The notes under the pieces: model-generated | Database searches by the model: none | What the model was told of the DNA's origin: nothing | Seen by the model: the letters and a program-made list of their open reading frames with translations, nothing else | Assembly (NCBI RefSeq): GCF_000485595.1 | Contig: NW_014577485.1 | Coordinates: forward strand, 111,431-163,131 | DNA from: Priapulus caudatus | Taxonomy: Eukaryota > Priapulida > Priapulimorpha > Priapulimorphida > Priapulidae | Reading direction: 5' to 3' | Length of the DNA: 51,701 nt | Made by a program: the position numbers and the translations under genes | Shown: positions 1 through 10,687 of the stretch, piece after piece | How positions within the stretch are numbered: the first letter of the stretch is position 1 | How the letters are laid out: each line of letters opens with the position of its first letter

Positions 1-1039
1 GAAGCCAGCTTCTCGACACCACGAGTCATAAACAACACATTGGACATATAAATATATATATATATAATATATATATATATTATAATATATATAATAATAC
101 AACTTAATCAGCGTGCCGTCGTGCGGTTCGCTCCGCGCCAACCGATGGTGGCGCTCCGCTCAGATAGTCGTGCCTACAACTTTGAAAATCCTGGCTACGC
201 CCCTGCCAGCCATATTGAACTACCATCTACATACAGTGAGTCGTGTATCCAACACGTACCTTATAACGATCTCTGTAAATCATATATGCTATGGCGGTCA
301 ACTATATCGTCACTGACAGCTTACACGAATTCGCCATCAAGAATTCGCCGAACGTCCGATGGAAAGTTGGTACTAGCCTGCATTTAATCAAACAATCTTA
401 GCTTGATTGCTTTGCTCTCTCCCTCTCTTTCTCCTATCGCCGCCTCGGTCTGCCAGGAGATTTTTGTTTCAGTAGAACGCTGCGATTTTCAGCTGCATAT
501 TGAATGACCTATTGATTCGGATTGTTACCAGGACAACGGGGCTACCGTGACAGCTCATCTATGATGTAGTTTAGATGCACCCCGAGGCCAGACTCGCCAG
601 CTGGCAAAAAAATTACCCGCGCGTGAAGATTTCTACATAAAGTACCGCCTTCGCAAACATCGGTCGTCTAAGTGATACATCCACCTCAAAGTCTACGACA
701 AGGGTTGTAGAGAGACGACGCAATCTTCGATGGAACTGGAATTGGCGGTGCAACGTGATGCACGGCCCTTGTGCAAACGTGATGTACGTGCTCGTGCCGC
801 AGGACAACCGGTCACCGGACGGAACCCGTCTATAGCCATTTCGACCATGTTTATTCTTTCGATCCAACACATCGACACGCTATGGGCATTATCATTAAAA
901 CATCGGATACACACACAGCGCCTTTATGTGCATATACGTGTGCACAATGTCTAACTCGTCGTACGCCTCGTTGGAGACAATTGATCGTTGGAAAAAACGT
1001 GGGCGTGTGGGCGTGATCGCCGATGGATGTGATTTTCGT

Positions 1040-1560
1040 GCTTTATGCATGCTATTCTCGTTCTCTCTCCATCTTTATTTCTCATTCTCTTTCTCTTTCG
1101 CTCGGTCGCTCGCTCTCGCACTTTCTTTCAATCGCTCGCTCGCTCTCACACACTCTCTCTCGCTCTCTCGCTCTCTGTCTCTCTGTGTCTATCTATCTAT
1201 CTATCTCTCTCACTCTCTCTCTCTCTTTTTCTACCTGCTCTTTTCTCTAACTTGAATACTCGTTTGTTCTTGCTCTCCCGTGCTCTCTCCGTCTCCCGTC
1301 TCGCTCGCTCTCTTTCTCTTCCTTTCTTCGGGCACGCATTCTCTCTCGACCGTTATCGCCCTCGCGCTTTCCTTTCTTTTCTCAGTCTTCTCTTCCATCT
1401 TTTCCTTTCTGAGACGTTTAATCTCTCCCTCTCTCTCGGCATCTTCTTTACTTATTTCTGCCTCCCTTTCTCACACGCTCTTCCTCTTTCATTCTCTCGT
1501 TCTCTCTTTCTATCCCCCCCTCTCTCTATCTCTCTCTCCCTTTCTTTCTTTCTTCTATTC
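1040..1560. repeat. Polypyrimidine (CT-rich) tract
   Basis: About 500 bases of almost pure C and T on the plus strand, built from TCTC, CTTT and CGCT blocks. It is repeated at 18,650-19,135 in R2 copy B. It gives long open frames rich in Ser, Leu and Arg in several phases, which is a composition effect and not coding evidence. Confidence 0.85.
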
Positions 1561-1926
1561 TACAAATATCTACTCGTCGCGTGATGTTATTAACATACAC
1601 GATAAACAATGTCTATTCGTTCGTTCAATGCCACAGCGTTGATGCGCCTAATTCACGGCATATCGGTGTCACGTCTTGCTATGTCCCTGCCGCTGTTATA
1701 CACAGAAACACAACTCACTCCCCTCTCACTGTCACTGCACCGTCGACTGATGTTCATGTCGAAAAAATATGTTCGCATTGCGTCGCTGCTACTCACAGCG
1801 GTAGTCGTTGGCGTCTCGAGGCTGGAAGCTTATACTGGTTGATCATGATACATGGCGGGTATACGGGTATAACACTTTCTCTTTACGAAAAGATACGAAT
1901 TAAATTATGTATTAAATCAATGATGC

Positions 1927-1981
<55 letters not shown>
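1927..1981. repeat. (TA)n microsatellite
   Basis: Uninterrupted TA dinucleotides, about 27 units. It marks the point at which the order of R2 copy A differs from copy B. Confidence 0.95.
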
Positions 1982-1982
<1 letters not shown>

Positions 1983-2936
1983 GTACATCTAACAGAAGCA
2001 TCACTTATTTTAATCTTCAGCTTGCTGTAATGCCAGGTATATGTAAACCGTGGAGGAGTACCTAGCGTGAGAACAGGTGTTGAATTCTTTACCCATGAAA
2101 TTATTCAAATTAACGCTGAACAAACGGGTCGTTTGAAATCGATTGTATACGAGCTGTTGACTTAGCCGTACCCAGACGTTGTCTCTCTGTCTAGCACTGA
2201 TAATGACAGCCGACAGACAGACAGAGTAAATTGCTGGCGATCTGTGCACGGCACACATCTGAGTAAACAACCAGTGCTCGTTTTGCTTCTTCAAACGGCG
2301 GCGGAATGCTTCAGGAATTTTTTTTACCTCGCATAAAACTCTCTCAGTGTGCGCTCGCGAGCACACGTATACACAATTAGCATTTAATAAACGTGTGATA
2401 AATACTGTAGCTACACACGAGGGCAACGTGCTATATAAGAATCGCACTGCTTATTTACAGAGTCATATATAGTTATGCGTGGAGAGCCGTGACAGGTGGT
2501 GCGCGCATAAAAGCCGCCATTTGCATTTTCCGCTCCATAATAATTCCCTCGTTAAAGCGTGTTGTTATGTCGACTCGTAGAGAGCATTCTTCAAATGTAC
2601 ATCTTCTCTCATATTAACATTAACGAGTGCGATATACTATAGTAGAATATTAAAGTATAATTTCCATATAGCACAATGCACAATAGTACTGATCTTGTTA
2701 ATTATTGCTGTTATTATTCTAATTAGTATCATACATAATAATATTGGGATTGAGTTGCTGACTCGTAAGGCACAGTTTTCCTATTGAGTTTGTGCTCTGG
2801 CGCCGTAAATGTGAATTTTGAACTCCTATAATGAGATATATATATATATTGAAATAGTGAGAATGAGAAATATTTACAGACGTGCATATATATATATATA
2901 CTGCCCTCTTGCAACATTGCAATACAGAATGACTTC

Positions 2937-3989
2937 GCGATGCAAAACTAACCTCTAGGTTTCACGCTTTCACGCTCAGTATTGCACTTTCTAATATTTA
3001 CTCACCGTGTTGTGAAGAGATGTGTCGGTGCTTGCCACCCGATTTAAATCGGTTTCGCAAGCCACGAAGTACTGGACGTTCAGGTCCTAGAGAAATGCAA
3101 TATTGCAGTGTAGTTCGCAAGGTCGAGTGTATGGTCGTTATAGGCCGTACCTAAATATATTTAGTGACGACATGGCATCATCGATATTTGGCCGCCCACA
3201 AGACAAGCGCGATGATCGGCGGCCGTAAACCCTCTAACATGACAAATAAAATATAACACGCAGTAGCATAAACACGTGGCATAAAATTTAGCATGAAATA
3301 ATATAACATAAAGTATAAAGGATCACATAAATAGTGTAGGATATTAAATCAAATCAAGATAAAATCCGATGACCTAACGCAGAGCATTCACACACTAGAG
3401 GGGAGAGAGAGCAAAGAGAAAGAATGGCTGAATTAACACATCCACAGCAAGCTCGCTGACATGTATTAACAAATAACATGCGTACATTTTATCACAATGC
3501 ATGACTGGCAGATGTGCCAACGCCGACAAAGTGGTCGCGTGCCATAGATTCTTGCGTGTCATAGCGATATCAAAATGTAATTGCATACGGCTTCGCACAG
3601 TTATTATATGCGTGGTGTAACTTATACGAACTGATCCAGTACCGATGCGTGAGCATACGAGGACTTCTGTGTTAAATTCCCTATTCTGATTATCTTGCTT
3701 AAATCCAATTACAATAAAATTTCCCAATTATTTCTTCACTCCTTCTCCCTCTCATTCTCTCATTCTTCCCCATGCCTTATGCTACTTTTAGGGCAAACCA
3801 TGCCTCTACCCTTGCGAATCACATTAATTCAATCTCTTAAGCTAACAAACTTTCTTCTTCCAACACTTATCACCCCCTCACTCTTTTTTTTCTCTCTTTC
3901 TCTCTCCCATCTATCTCCCCTCCTATCTCGTGCTATTTCTCATGCCGGATCTCTCGCTGCCGTCATTCTAGTTCCCTTTCTCCCGAACG
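2937..3989. other. Intergenic stretch, no gene seen
   Basis: AT-rich DNA with a pyrimidine-rich patch at 3,735-3,960. Open frames here (for example minus strand 3,395-3,727) are short, show no recognisable domain and have no codon bias like the GC-rich exons elsewhere in the window. Confidence 0.6.
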
Positions 3990-4420
3990 GGTCGTAACAT
4001 CGAGTCTGACGTCATTCAATCCGCTCGATGGCAGCACTGCGGAGTGAATGCGAAGAAATCGTATCCTCCTCCTCCTCACTGCTCGCGTGCGCGCACCCCC
4101 TCCCCCTCACTCACCCGCAACCCACCTCCATCTCCGCAACGCGAGACCGAGCGTGGGAGGGTGGGTACCGCAGCACACGCCGTGATCGCGAATGTAATTG
4201 CCGAGCGCGTGATAGTGAAGCGAACTTAGCGAAGCTAGTGTTTCTCGCTGTCTAAGCGACACGCGAAGCAATGCGAGGCGCGCCTTACACCTGCGAACAT
4301 TAAACATCTCATTGTGCATCGCTCGTGCCGCCGGGTCGATGTCGCGAATGCACTCAACGGCAAAGATGTCCCGCGTAGGGTTTCACTTGCGCGCCAGGCT
4401 AGGGTGTTACTCGGATCAAG
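3990..4420. promoter_or_regulatory. CpG-rich patch, possible promoter
   Basis: A GC- and CpG-rich island of about 400 bases in AT-rich surroundings. It contains a CRE-like TGACGTCA at about 4,008 and many CGCG/GCGC steps. No convincing exon or splice structure follows, and the downstream DNA is trinucleotide repeat, so the associated transcript, if any, is unknown. It could also be a GC-rich repeat fragment. Confidence 0.25.
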
Positions 4421-4436
4421 ATTATTTTATCAATAT

Positions 4437-4510
4437 CAAGCAGTAGCAACAAAATCAACAACAACAGCTGAAGTAACAGCAGTAGCGCCAGTAGCGGCAG
4501 CAGCAGCAGA

Positions 4511-4548
<38 letters not shown>

Positions 4549-4682
4549 ACGCAACAATATCAACACGGAAGTCGCAACAGTAGTAGCAATAACAACAACA
4601 AGACCAGCAGAAGGATAAACAACTGCAGAAATGACAACAACAACAGCAACAACGACACCAACAACAACAACAACAACTACTG

Positions 4683-4743
<61 letters not shown>

Positions 4744-4760
4744 AGCAGCAGCAGCAACAA
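4437..4760. repeat. CAA/CAG-rich and (ACT)n trinucleotide array
   Basis: Interrupted CAA, CAG and CAAC blocks from about 4,437 lead into a pure ACT/CTA run at about 4,677-4,742, then CAG units. An open frame encodes Thr/Ala runs but starts and stops without any domain, so it is best read as a microsatellite. Confidence 0.85.
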
Positions 4761-4845
4761 TGGTGAAATTTTAGTAGACATTTGTTGAGCGCGGTATTTA
4801 TGCATCCGCTTGTTGATTCGCCAACGTTTTGTAGGAAATTACATT

Positions 4846-4893
4846 TAGCTAAAAATCGTAGCTAGAAATCGTAGCTAAAAATCGTAGCTAAAA
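4846..4893. repeat. Short tandem repeat of a ~13 bp unit
   Basis: Four imperfect copies of a unit close to TAGCTAAAAATCG. Too short to suggest a function. Confidence 0.8.
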
Positions 4894-5340
4894 ATAGGCC
4901 CTGAATCGTTGTCGTTTATGAAGGGACATCCGTGACGAGTTTGCTCCAACTACTGCATATTTCAGCGACTGCGTGTATATGGCGGAGCGCATTCAACAGC
5001 AAGCTCGCTGTATATAGAATAACAAATGCAATTTAAATGCCGGGGGTCGAGCTGGCATATCCGTCGCAACTAAGTATGTTCTTCGTATGCGTTGTACGAA
5101 CGCTGAAAGAGCTATCGTGGTACAGGTTACCTTACCCCGATGCACCTGTTAGTTAGCTCGCCGACTAAAAGAGTGAGGCACCTTTAGCGTTCGTGGTACT
5201 CAAAAAGCTAACCTTTAGATAACTTTTAAAAGGTAATAGCGATGCATGCCACTGCATACCGTCGTTCTGCAGGCGCACGAATGGCAATTTTCTATAACGT
5301 ATATCTTCTTACTTCAATGCACGGGATAGATACATGGATT
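4894..5340. other. Intergenic stretch, nothing recognised
   Basis: Mixed-composition DNA without a convincing open frame, repeat or RNA gene. Confidence 0.6.
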
Positions 5341-5344
5341 GATA

Positions 5345-5989
5345 AATATATAGATGGATGGATGGATGGATGGATGGATGGATGGATGGATGGATGGATG
5401 GATGGATGATGCGATGGGATGATAGATACATAGATATAGATTAGATAGATAGGATAGATAGAAGATAGATAGATAGAAAAATAGATTGATAAGATTAGAT
5501 ACGCGAGATAGCATAATAAATCGATAGATAGTAGAAGATCAGATAGACAGATAGATAATAGATAGACTACGATACATAGATAGATAAGATAGATAGAAAT
5601 GAGATAGATAGATAGATAGACAGATAGATGAATAAATAAAATAAAAATAGATAGATTAGATAGATAGTGGACAGATAGATAGATAAACAAATAACTAATG
5701 CAGAGATAAGATAATAGATAAATAGATCAGAAGATAGATAGATAGATATATAGAAGATAATAAATAGATAGATAGATAGATAGAACAGATAGATAAATAG
5801 ATAATAGATAGATAGATTCGGTAATTGAAGATAACTAGACTAGATAGCATGAGATAGATAAGATAGATAGATAGATAGCATAAGATAGACTGACATAGAT
5901 GACTAGATAGGATAGATAGATAGATAGAAGATAGATATGAATAAATAGATAGATAGATAGATAGATAGATAAGATGATAGATAAATAGA

Positions 5990-6038
<49 letters not shown>

Positions 6039-6245
6039 ATAGATAGATATATATAGAAGATACGCATAGATAGAAGATAGCTAGATAGAAGATAGATAAG
6101 ATAGACAGATAGATAGAATAATAGATAGATAATAGATAGATAATAGATAGATAATAATAGATAGATACGATGAATAAAAAATAGATAATAACCGGAAGAA
6201 TAGATAAGATCCGGAATAATAAGAATAGATAAGATAAAATAGATG
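5345..6245. repeat. GGAT then GATA tetranucleotide array (~0.9 kb)
   Basis: Pure GGAT/GATG units at about 5,350-5,410 pass into roughly 830 bases of interrupted GATA. The interruptions are mostly single-base losses or gains, in line with the indel noise seen elsewhere. Read on the minus strand it yields Ile-Tyr-Leu-Ser runs that are not a protein. A shorter GATA array precedes the related repeat at 13,005. Confidence 0.95.
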
Positions 6246-6254
6246 GATTAATCA

Positions 6255-7310
6255 CAAGGCCATCCCAACCCCGACGGCCACAGTTGTGAAATGCAAAGTA
6301 TTAAAATACGGCGTCTATATAAAAATTAGGCTTTAATATACCATTTTCCTATCCCCCGAGAAAATATACATATAAATAAATACAAAACAAATAAGTTTGG
6401 AAAAAAGTCGTAATTCTTACCCTAAAAGCAAAACTCCACCTGTTTCTTCCAAGTCGCTTCTTGCCTCCTACCCCAATGGCTCCCGTCTCCTGCTCGCTCC
6501 TCTAAGCCCTCTCTAACATCGTTTCCGCGTCTAATGTTTCGCGTTCAACCATTTACCTAACCCTCCATCACCCCGCATATCTAACCTTCGGACCTCCTTA
6601 TTGCCACTGGTCTACTTCACTCTGCTTCCAATCGCCATTCTTCTTTGTTTCTACTTCAACAAACACTTCAATCTCCTCTGCGCCACCTTCTTCCACACCT
6701 TCCGCATCCATAACCATTACTCCTCCTCTTCTCACGCCGTCTACCTCACCCCACCTCTCTCTCCTCTTTCTCGTCCTTCTTTCTCAATCCTATCCGTTAA
6801 CTCGCCCTGCTACATATGTCCTCTCTCTCTCTCCTCTCTCTCTCTCTGCTCTCTCTCTCTCACTCTCATTTGCCTCCGTCCTCTCGCTCTATTCACTCTC
6901 TATATTCTTGATTAAAAGCTATAACCATACGCAAACTGCGGATTAGGTCACGTAACAGAGCCGTATATAGAAGAGTTGCGATAACGCGCAACTTAGAAAC
7001 CATTTTTGTGTCAACTGACTCGCACTCTTTCGCTCAAGTGCAGCGCTATATGATACGCGTAAAATTATGAAATGCCAGCCATTAACAAACATATATTCTA
7101 TATAACAGGCCTGTTCACGTTAAATCCTACTCCTTACTATAGAATTCATAATAAGGGAACGCTATATGTGACAACAGTAAGCCTCCGCAAATTGTCTCAT
7201 TGGCACTATTTCGTCTCCTAGAAAAAGGCCTTTTTGGGCCCATTTTATTCGGCCGCGAAAATACAGCACTAGAGAGCAATAAATTTGCATTATCACGCAA
7301 GTAGAATGCC
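6255..7310. repeat. R3 repeat, copy A
   Basis: About 1.05 kb that recurs at 13,005-14,065, in both cases directly after a GATA array and directly before R1 sequence. It includes a CT-rich segment at about 6,760-6,900. No domain-bearing open frame. The shared order GATA, R3, R1 suggests one composite element or a large duplication. Confidence 0.75.
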
Positions 7311-9515
7311 TCATAGACTCTAAAAACATTGGAAGTAAAATTGAATCTGTTGTGTAATTTGGGCCAATTCTACTAGGCGTAGCCATGGTCGCCGGTCGCC
7401 ATTTTTTGGAGAAACGGATCCGACTACTATTCGAAATGAGCAGATGCGGAATAGACATCGCATACATAAGAGCGGCAAAAGTTTCGAGAGCGAGCATAGA
7501 GCACAATCGAGTTATTAACATGAAATACAAGTGGTATGTTGTAACGCAGCAACGCGTGCTATTTTTAATAATTATGTTCGATGCTTATTCAGGCCTCAGC
7601 CTATGGCCCGCCCTCTACTGTGTTATCAACCACGGTTGTTTCTCTATACTTCAGCGCGGACAGGAGATAATTTGCATATCATTAGCATGTATGCCCTGCA
7701 GCATCATATAATGGCATATAAAATATCAATTATCTCCTTACCGGCCTGAATAAGACAAACCGTTCAACACACTCTATCACGCAAAGTCAACGTAGAAACA
7801 CATCGGCACTATCGCTATGGAACTTTATTATTATCAGCAGCACCGAGAAAAACTGAGGGCACAATTATATAGAATCAAAAGCGGTATCACAGGTCTTTAT
7901 AACGATTCTATATTTGAATTTTAAGTGAGGCACTACACCCTGCGTAATGGGTCACACATCGAATCTATATGAGATGTAAGAGATAAAATGATAGCCACGA
8001 AACAACACTCACAACATAAAATATATTAGACATCGGGATCAAAGTTAACCAGAAGATACAGCTATTTACGCAGCATAGTCCCATCACATGTTTAAAATAA
8101 AAGTCATACTTCGAACCATTTCCACGACTCGAAGAAATACCTAGAAACCCAATTGATTAGTCCATTCTCATTTAACTAGGGCCGTACCTCTGGGAGCAGG
8201 TAGCAGCTGCCCTACCTAGTTTTGAAAAGTAAAAAGAACGTAAAATCCGCTTAATGAACTAGATTAAATGGAAATGAATTAGAATAATAGTGTATATCAC
8301 AAGATGCGTATCTGACAGACGTCGGCCTGATTCACGTCCACCCTCGTACACCACCTCGGGGTAGCTCAGCACATTCTCGTCAACTCCATGCACCAGTTAA
8401 GATGCCTCTGAAACGTCTAAAAAAAGCATTAGAAGTAAAAATTGTCTGTTGGAACTTGTGGCCATTCAGCATAGTTGCGTAGCAGGTCGCCGGCGTCCAC
8501 ATTTTGTGTATAAAACGGGATGCCGCCTACTTGCTGTAGAAATTCGCATTAATAGAGCTTGCCACAGGTTCGAGGCGAGCATAAGAGCATAAAACTGTAG
8601 TATTTAAACATGAATCAAATGTATGTTGTTAAGCGAAAGTAAGCAAGTGTAGTATTTTTAAATTAAATCTGTTCGATGCTTATCAGGCCTGCCTGCTATG
8701 GACCCGATCTACGTATGTTCACCACCTCTATCCGCAAAGTCACGTAAGAATAACCATCCCATCTATCGACTATTTTGACTTTAATAGTATACAGCAGCCG
8801 AAAAAACTGGGCACAATTATTATATGTCAAGCGAGATATCGGAATTCCTTGTTCATGTCAGCTACTGTCGACGGTAGGTATACCTTCATTTAAAAAACAC
8901 ATTTTCACGTGAAAGCGGCCTAACACAGCTACGTATGTTGTGTAGAGCACACATCGCCTGCTATGGTGAGAGAGAGAGAGAGTACGATAGCCACGATTAA
9001 ACAAGACAACTCACCGTCATAAATAATTATATTGAGAACATCGGATCAGTATTAACGTCAAGCTATTTCGTCAAACATGTCCTATCAATTTTAATAAAAG
9101 TATACTTCAAGAAAAATACCACTTACACGCTTCGAACGATACTAGACCCAATTATTAGGTTCGCAATTTCATTATCTAGGCCGTACCCTCTGGGGAAGCA
9201 AGTACAGCTGCCCTAACCTAGTTTGAAGTAAATCAACGACAGTAAAATCCCAAATAACTTAATTAAAGGAAATAAAATTACGAACTGAATGTATATCAAA
9301 ATGTCACGTATATCTGACCAGACCGGTCGAGGGCTGATACAGCTGTCCCCCGTCACACTACACCTCGGTGGTAACGCTGCATCACCATGTCTGGTCACTA
9401 AAACAGGCGACAATCGTAAAAATCGTGGCTCTACCAATATAGGGTGGTGGCTCAATACGACACTGCGCTTTTCTTCACATGAAGCCTCACTCGTCGCAAC
9501 ATGAAACGAAGCTCG
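7310..9515. repeat. R1 tandem repeat, copies at locus 1
   Basis: Two or more units of a ~1 kb repeat whose cleanest example is 26,165-27,174. Diagnostic segments are the GCGTAGCCATGGTCGCCGG stretch (about 7,376 and, degraded, 8,480), the region around the ACATCGGGATCAAAGTT-like motif, and the CTGCCCTACCTAG box. The array ends with a ~55 bp tail at about 9,458-9,513 that also ends the array at 21,735-21,788. The copies here carry many one-base indels. Confidence 0.75.
7612..7762. repeat. Palindromic insertion inside an R1 unit
   Basis: Relative to the unit at 26,165-27,174 this unit has an extra ~140 bases whose two ends are inverted copies: a GATAATTTGCATAT-type arm and its inverse about 50-60 bases later, with outer arms around GGTTGTTTCTCTATACTTCA and its diverged complement. 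A related insertion sits at the same place at 19,640-19,800. It looks like a foldback or MITE-type insertion. Confidence 0.6.
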
Positions 9516-9599
9516 ACCAAACTTATCCAATGTCATTTTGGTGCGGCTTGGTTTAGTACATATATGCGGAACAATGCGTACCGTTAACACAACACAAGA

Positions 9600-9733
9600 G
9601 CCCGCGTAATTTAACACATGTACACGCACGAACACACACGCGGCCACACGCACACAGGCACATGTACGCACGCACGCACGCAAGTATGCATAACCACAAC
9701 GCAGACGCAGCGCGCGCACACACACACACACAC

Positions 9734-9766
<33 letters not shown>

Positions 9767-9965
9767 ACACAAACACAGAGCACACACGCGCGCGGAACGC
9801 ACCACGACGCACACGCACAGCGCACACTCACACGCGCGACCAGCGCACGAGCGCGAGCGAGCGGGCACGCGACCACTCCAAGCACATTGCACTACGCGTC
9901 GCGAGCACACATGCGCGCTCGTGCGGTCATACATGCAAGCACACACACACGCATGCACACACATT
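9600..9965. repeat. AC-rich region with (AC)n core
   Basis: Interrupted CA/CG-rich DNA with a pure AC core at about 9,718-9,765. Overlapping open frames on both strands (Thr-His and Cys-Val runs) are products of the repeat. Confidence 0.9.
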
Positions 9966-10480
9966 CACACGAATAGGCTAGACAGTTTCTCCCCGCGCTG
10001 TGTTTATTTAACGTCATTTCCGTAAATGCACACCAGTGCCACGCTGTAAAGTTACAATAAACATCCGCAGCCACACCTTGGGCGGAGTTGGTAAAAATAA
10101 CCCTGCCGTTATCCCATGAAGCAGGAAAGCAGAGATGCAGCTATAGCATCGACACGACAGACTAGCGCTCCTGGCACGCCGCTTCCCTGAATTATATATT
10201 CCCTGAAGGTTTCCAAAAACTAGAAAAAAAATCATTTTAATATATTAAACGCACTCGGCGTTCATTGGAATAGCGCTAATGGTAGTGCCGATCAGTGTTA
10301 GGTTACCCACATGTTTCACACGCATACCCTACACATCCCAGTAAGCGCATCTTTTGCACCATCCAACGTCCAAGCGCCACGCACAGCAGCGAGAGGTACA
10401 GCCGATCAGGGTACGGTTGCGATTCTCCCATGGTGAGCTTCGTAGCCTGCCTGCAGCAGTCAGTAGTCAAATCGCTTTAG
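9966..10480. other. Upstream region of the cyclase-family gene
   Basis: About 500 bases without a recognisable gene. I cannot identify a TATA box or a clear 5' exon. The promoter of the gene at 10,688 may lie here. Confidence 0.4.
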
Positions 10481-10642
10481 CATAGACTACGTGGCCAACG
10501 TAGATCTGCGCACTTCACGCGCTTCGTCAAGAACGACAACGACGACGACGTATACGGACGACGACGACGACGCATAGACTACGTGGCCAACGTAGATCTG
10601 CGCACTTCACGCGCTTCGTCAAGAACGACAACGACGACGACG
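10481..10642. repeat. Identical 70 bp direct duplication before the start codon
   Basis: Positions 10,481-10,550 and 10,573-10,642 are identical over 70 bases, separated by 22 bases of GAC-rich sequence, so the period is 92 bases. The second copy runs directly into the first candidate ATG of the downstream gene. Confidence 0.9.
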
Positions 10643-10687
10643 ATGGTACCGACGACGACGATGGTGCCGACGACGACGACGACGACG

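Larger units (their letters stand above)
1..2936. repeat. R2 repeat, copy A (~2.9 kb)
   Basis: Nearly the whole stretch recurs at 15,725-19,556 in a different order: 1-110 matches about 15,725-15,835, 121-1,935 matches about 17,718-19,515, and 1,985-2,900 matches about 16,340-17,250. Matches are long and differ mainly by one-base insertions and deletions. No long coding frame is shared. A TATA-like motif and pyrimidine-rich start-like sequence near 2,430-2,460 is conserved in both copies, so the unit could carry a promoter, but no product is evident. It may be a non-coding mobile element or a tandemly duplicated segment. Confidence 0.8.

Noticed and set aside
730-954. A 74-codon frame kept in both R2 copies
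   Set aside because: Both copies are near-identical DNA, so conservation of the frame says nothing about coding; no domain or codon bias.
1023-1642. Overlapping open frames rich in Ser, Leu and Arg, plus the equivalents at 18,576-19,219
   Set aside because: They come from the CT-rich tract, are open in several phases at once and show no domain.
5292-6255. Minus-strand frames of Ile-Tyr-Leu-Ser repeats that look like membrane proteins
   Set aside because: Direct translation of the GATA microsatellite; phase changes with each small indel.
9553-10025. Thr-His and Cys-Val open frames on both strands
   Set aside because: Products of the (AC)n tract; same for 44,507-44,843.
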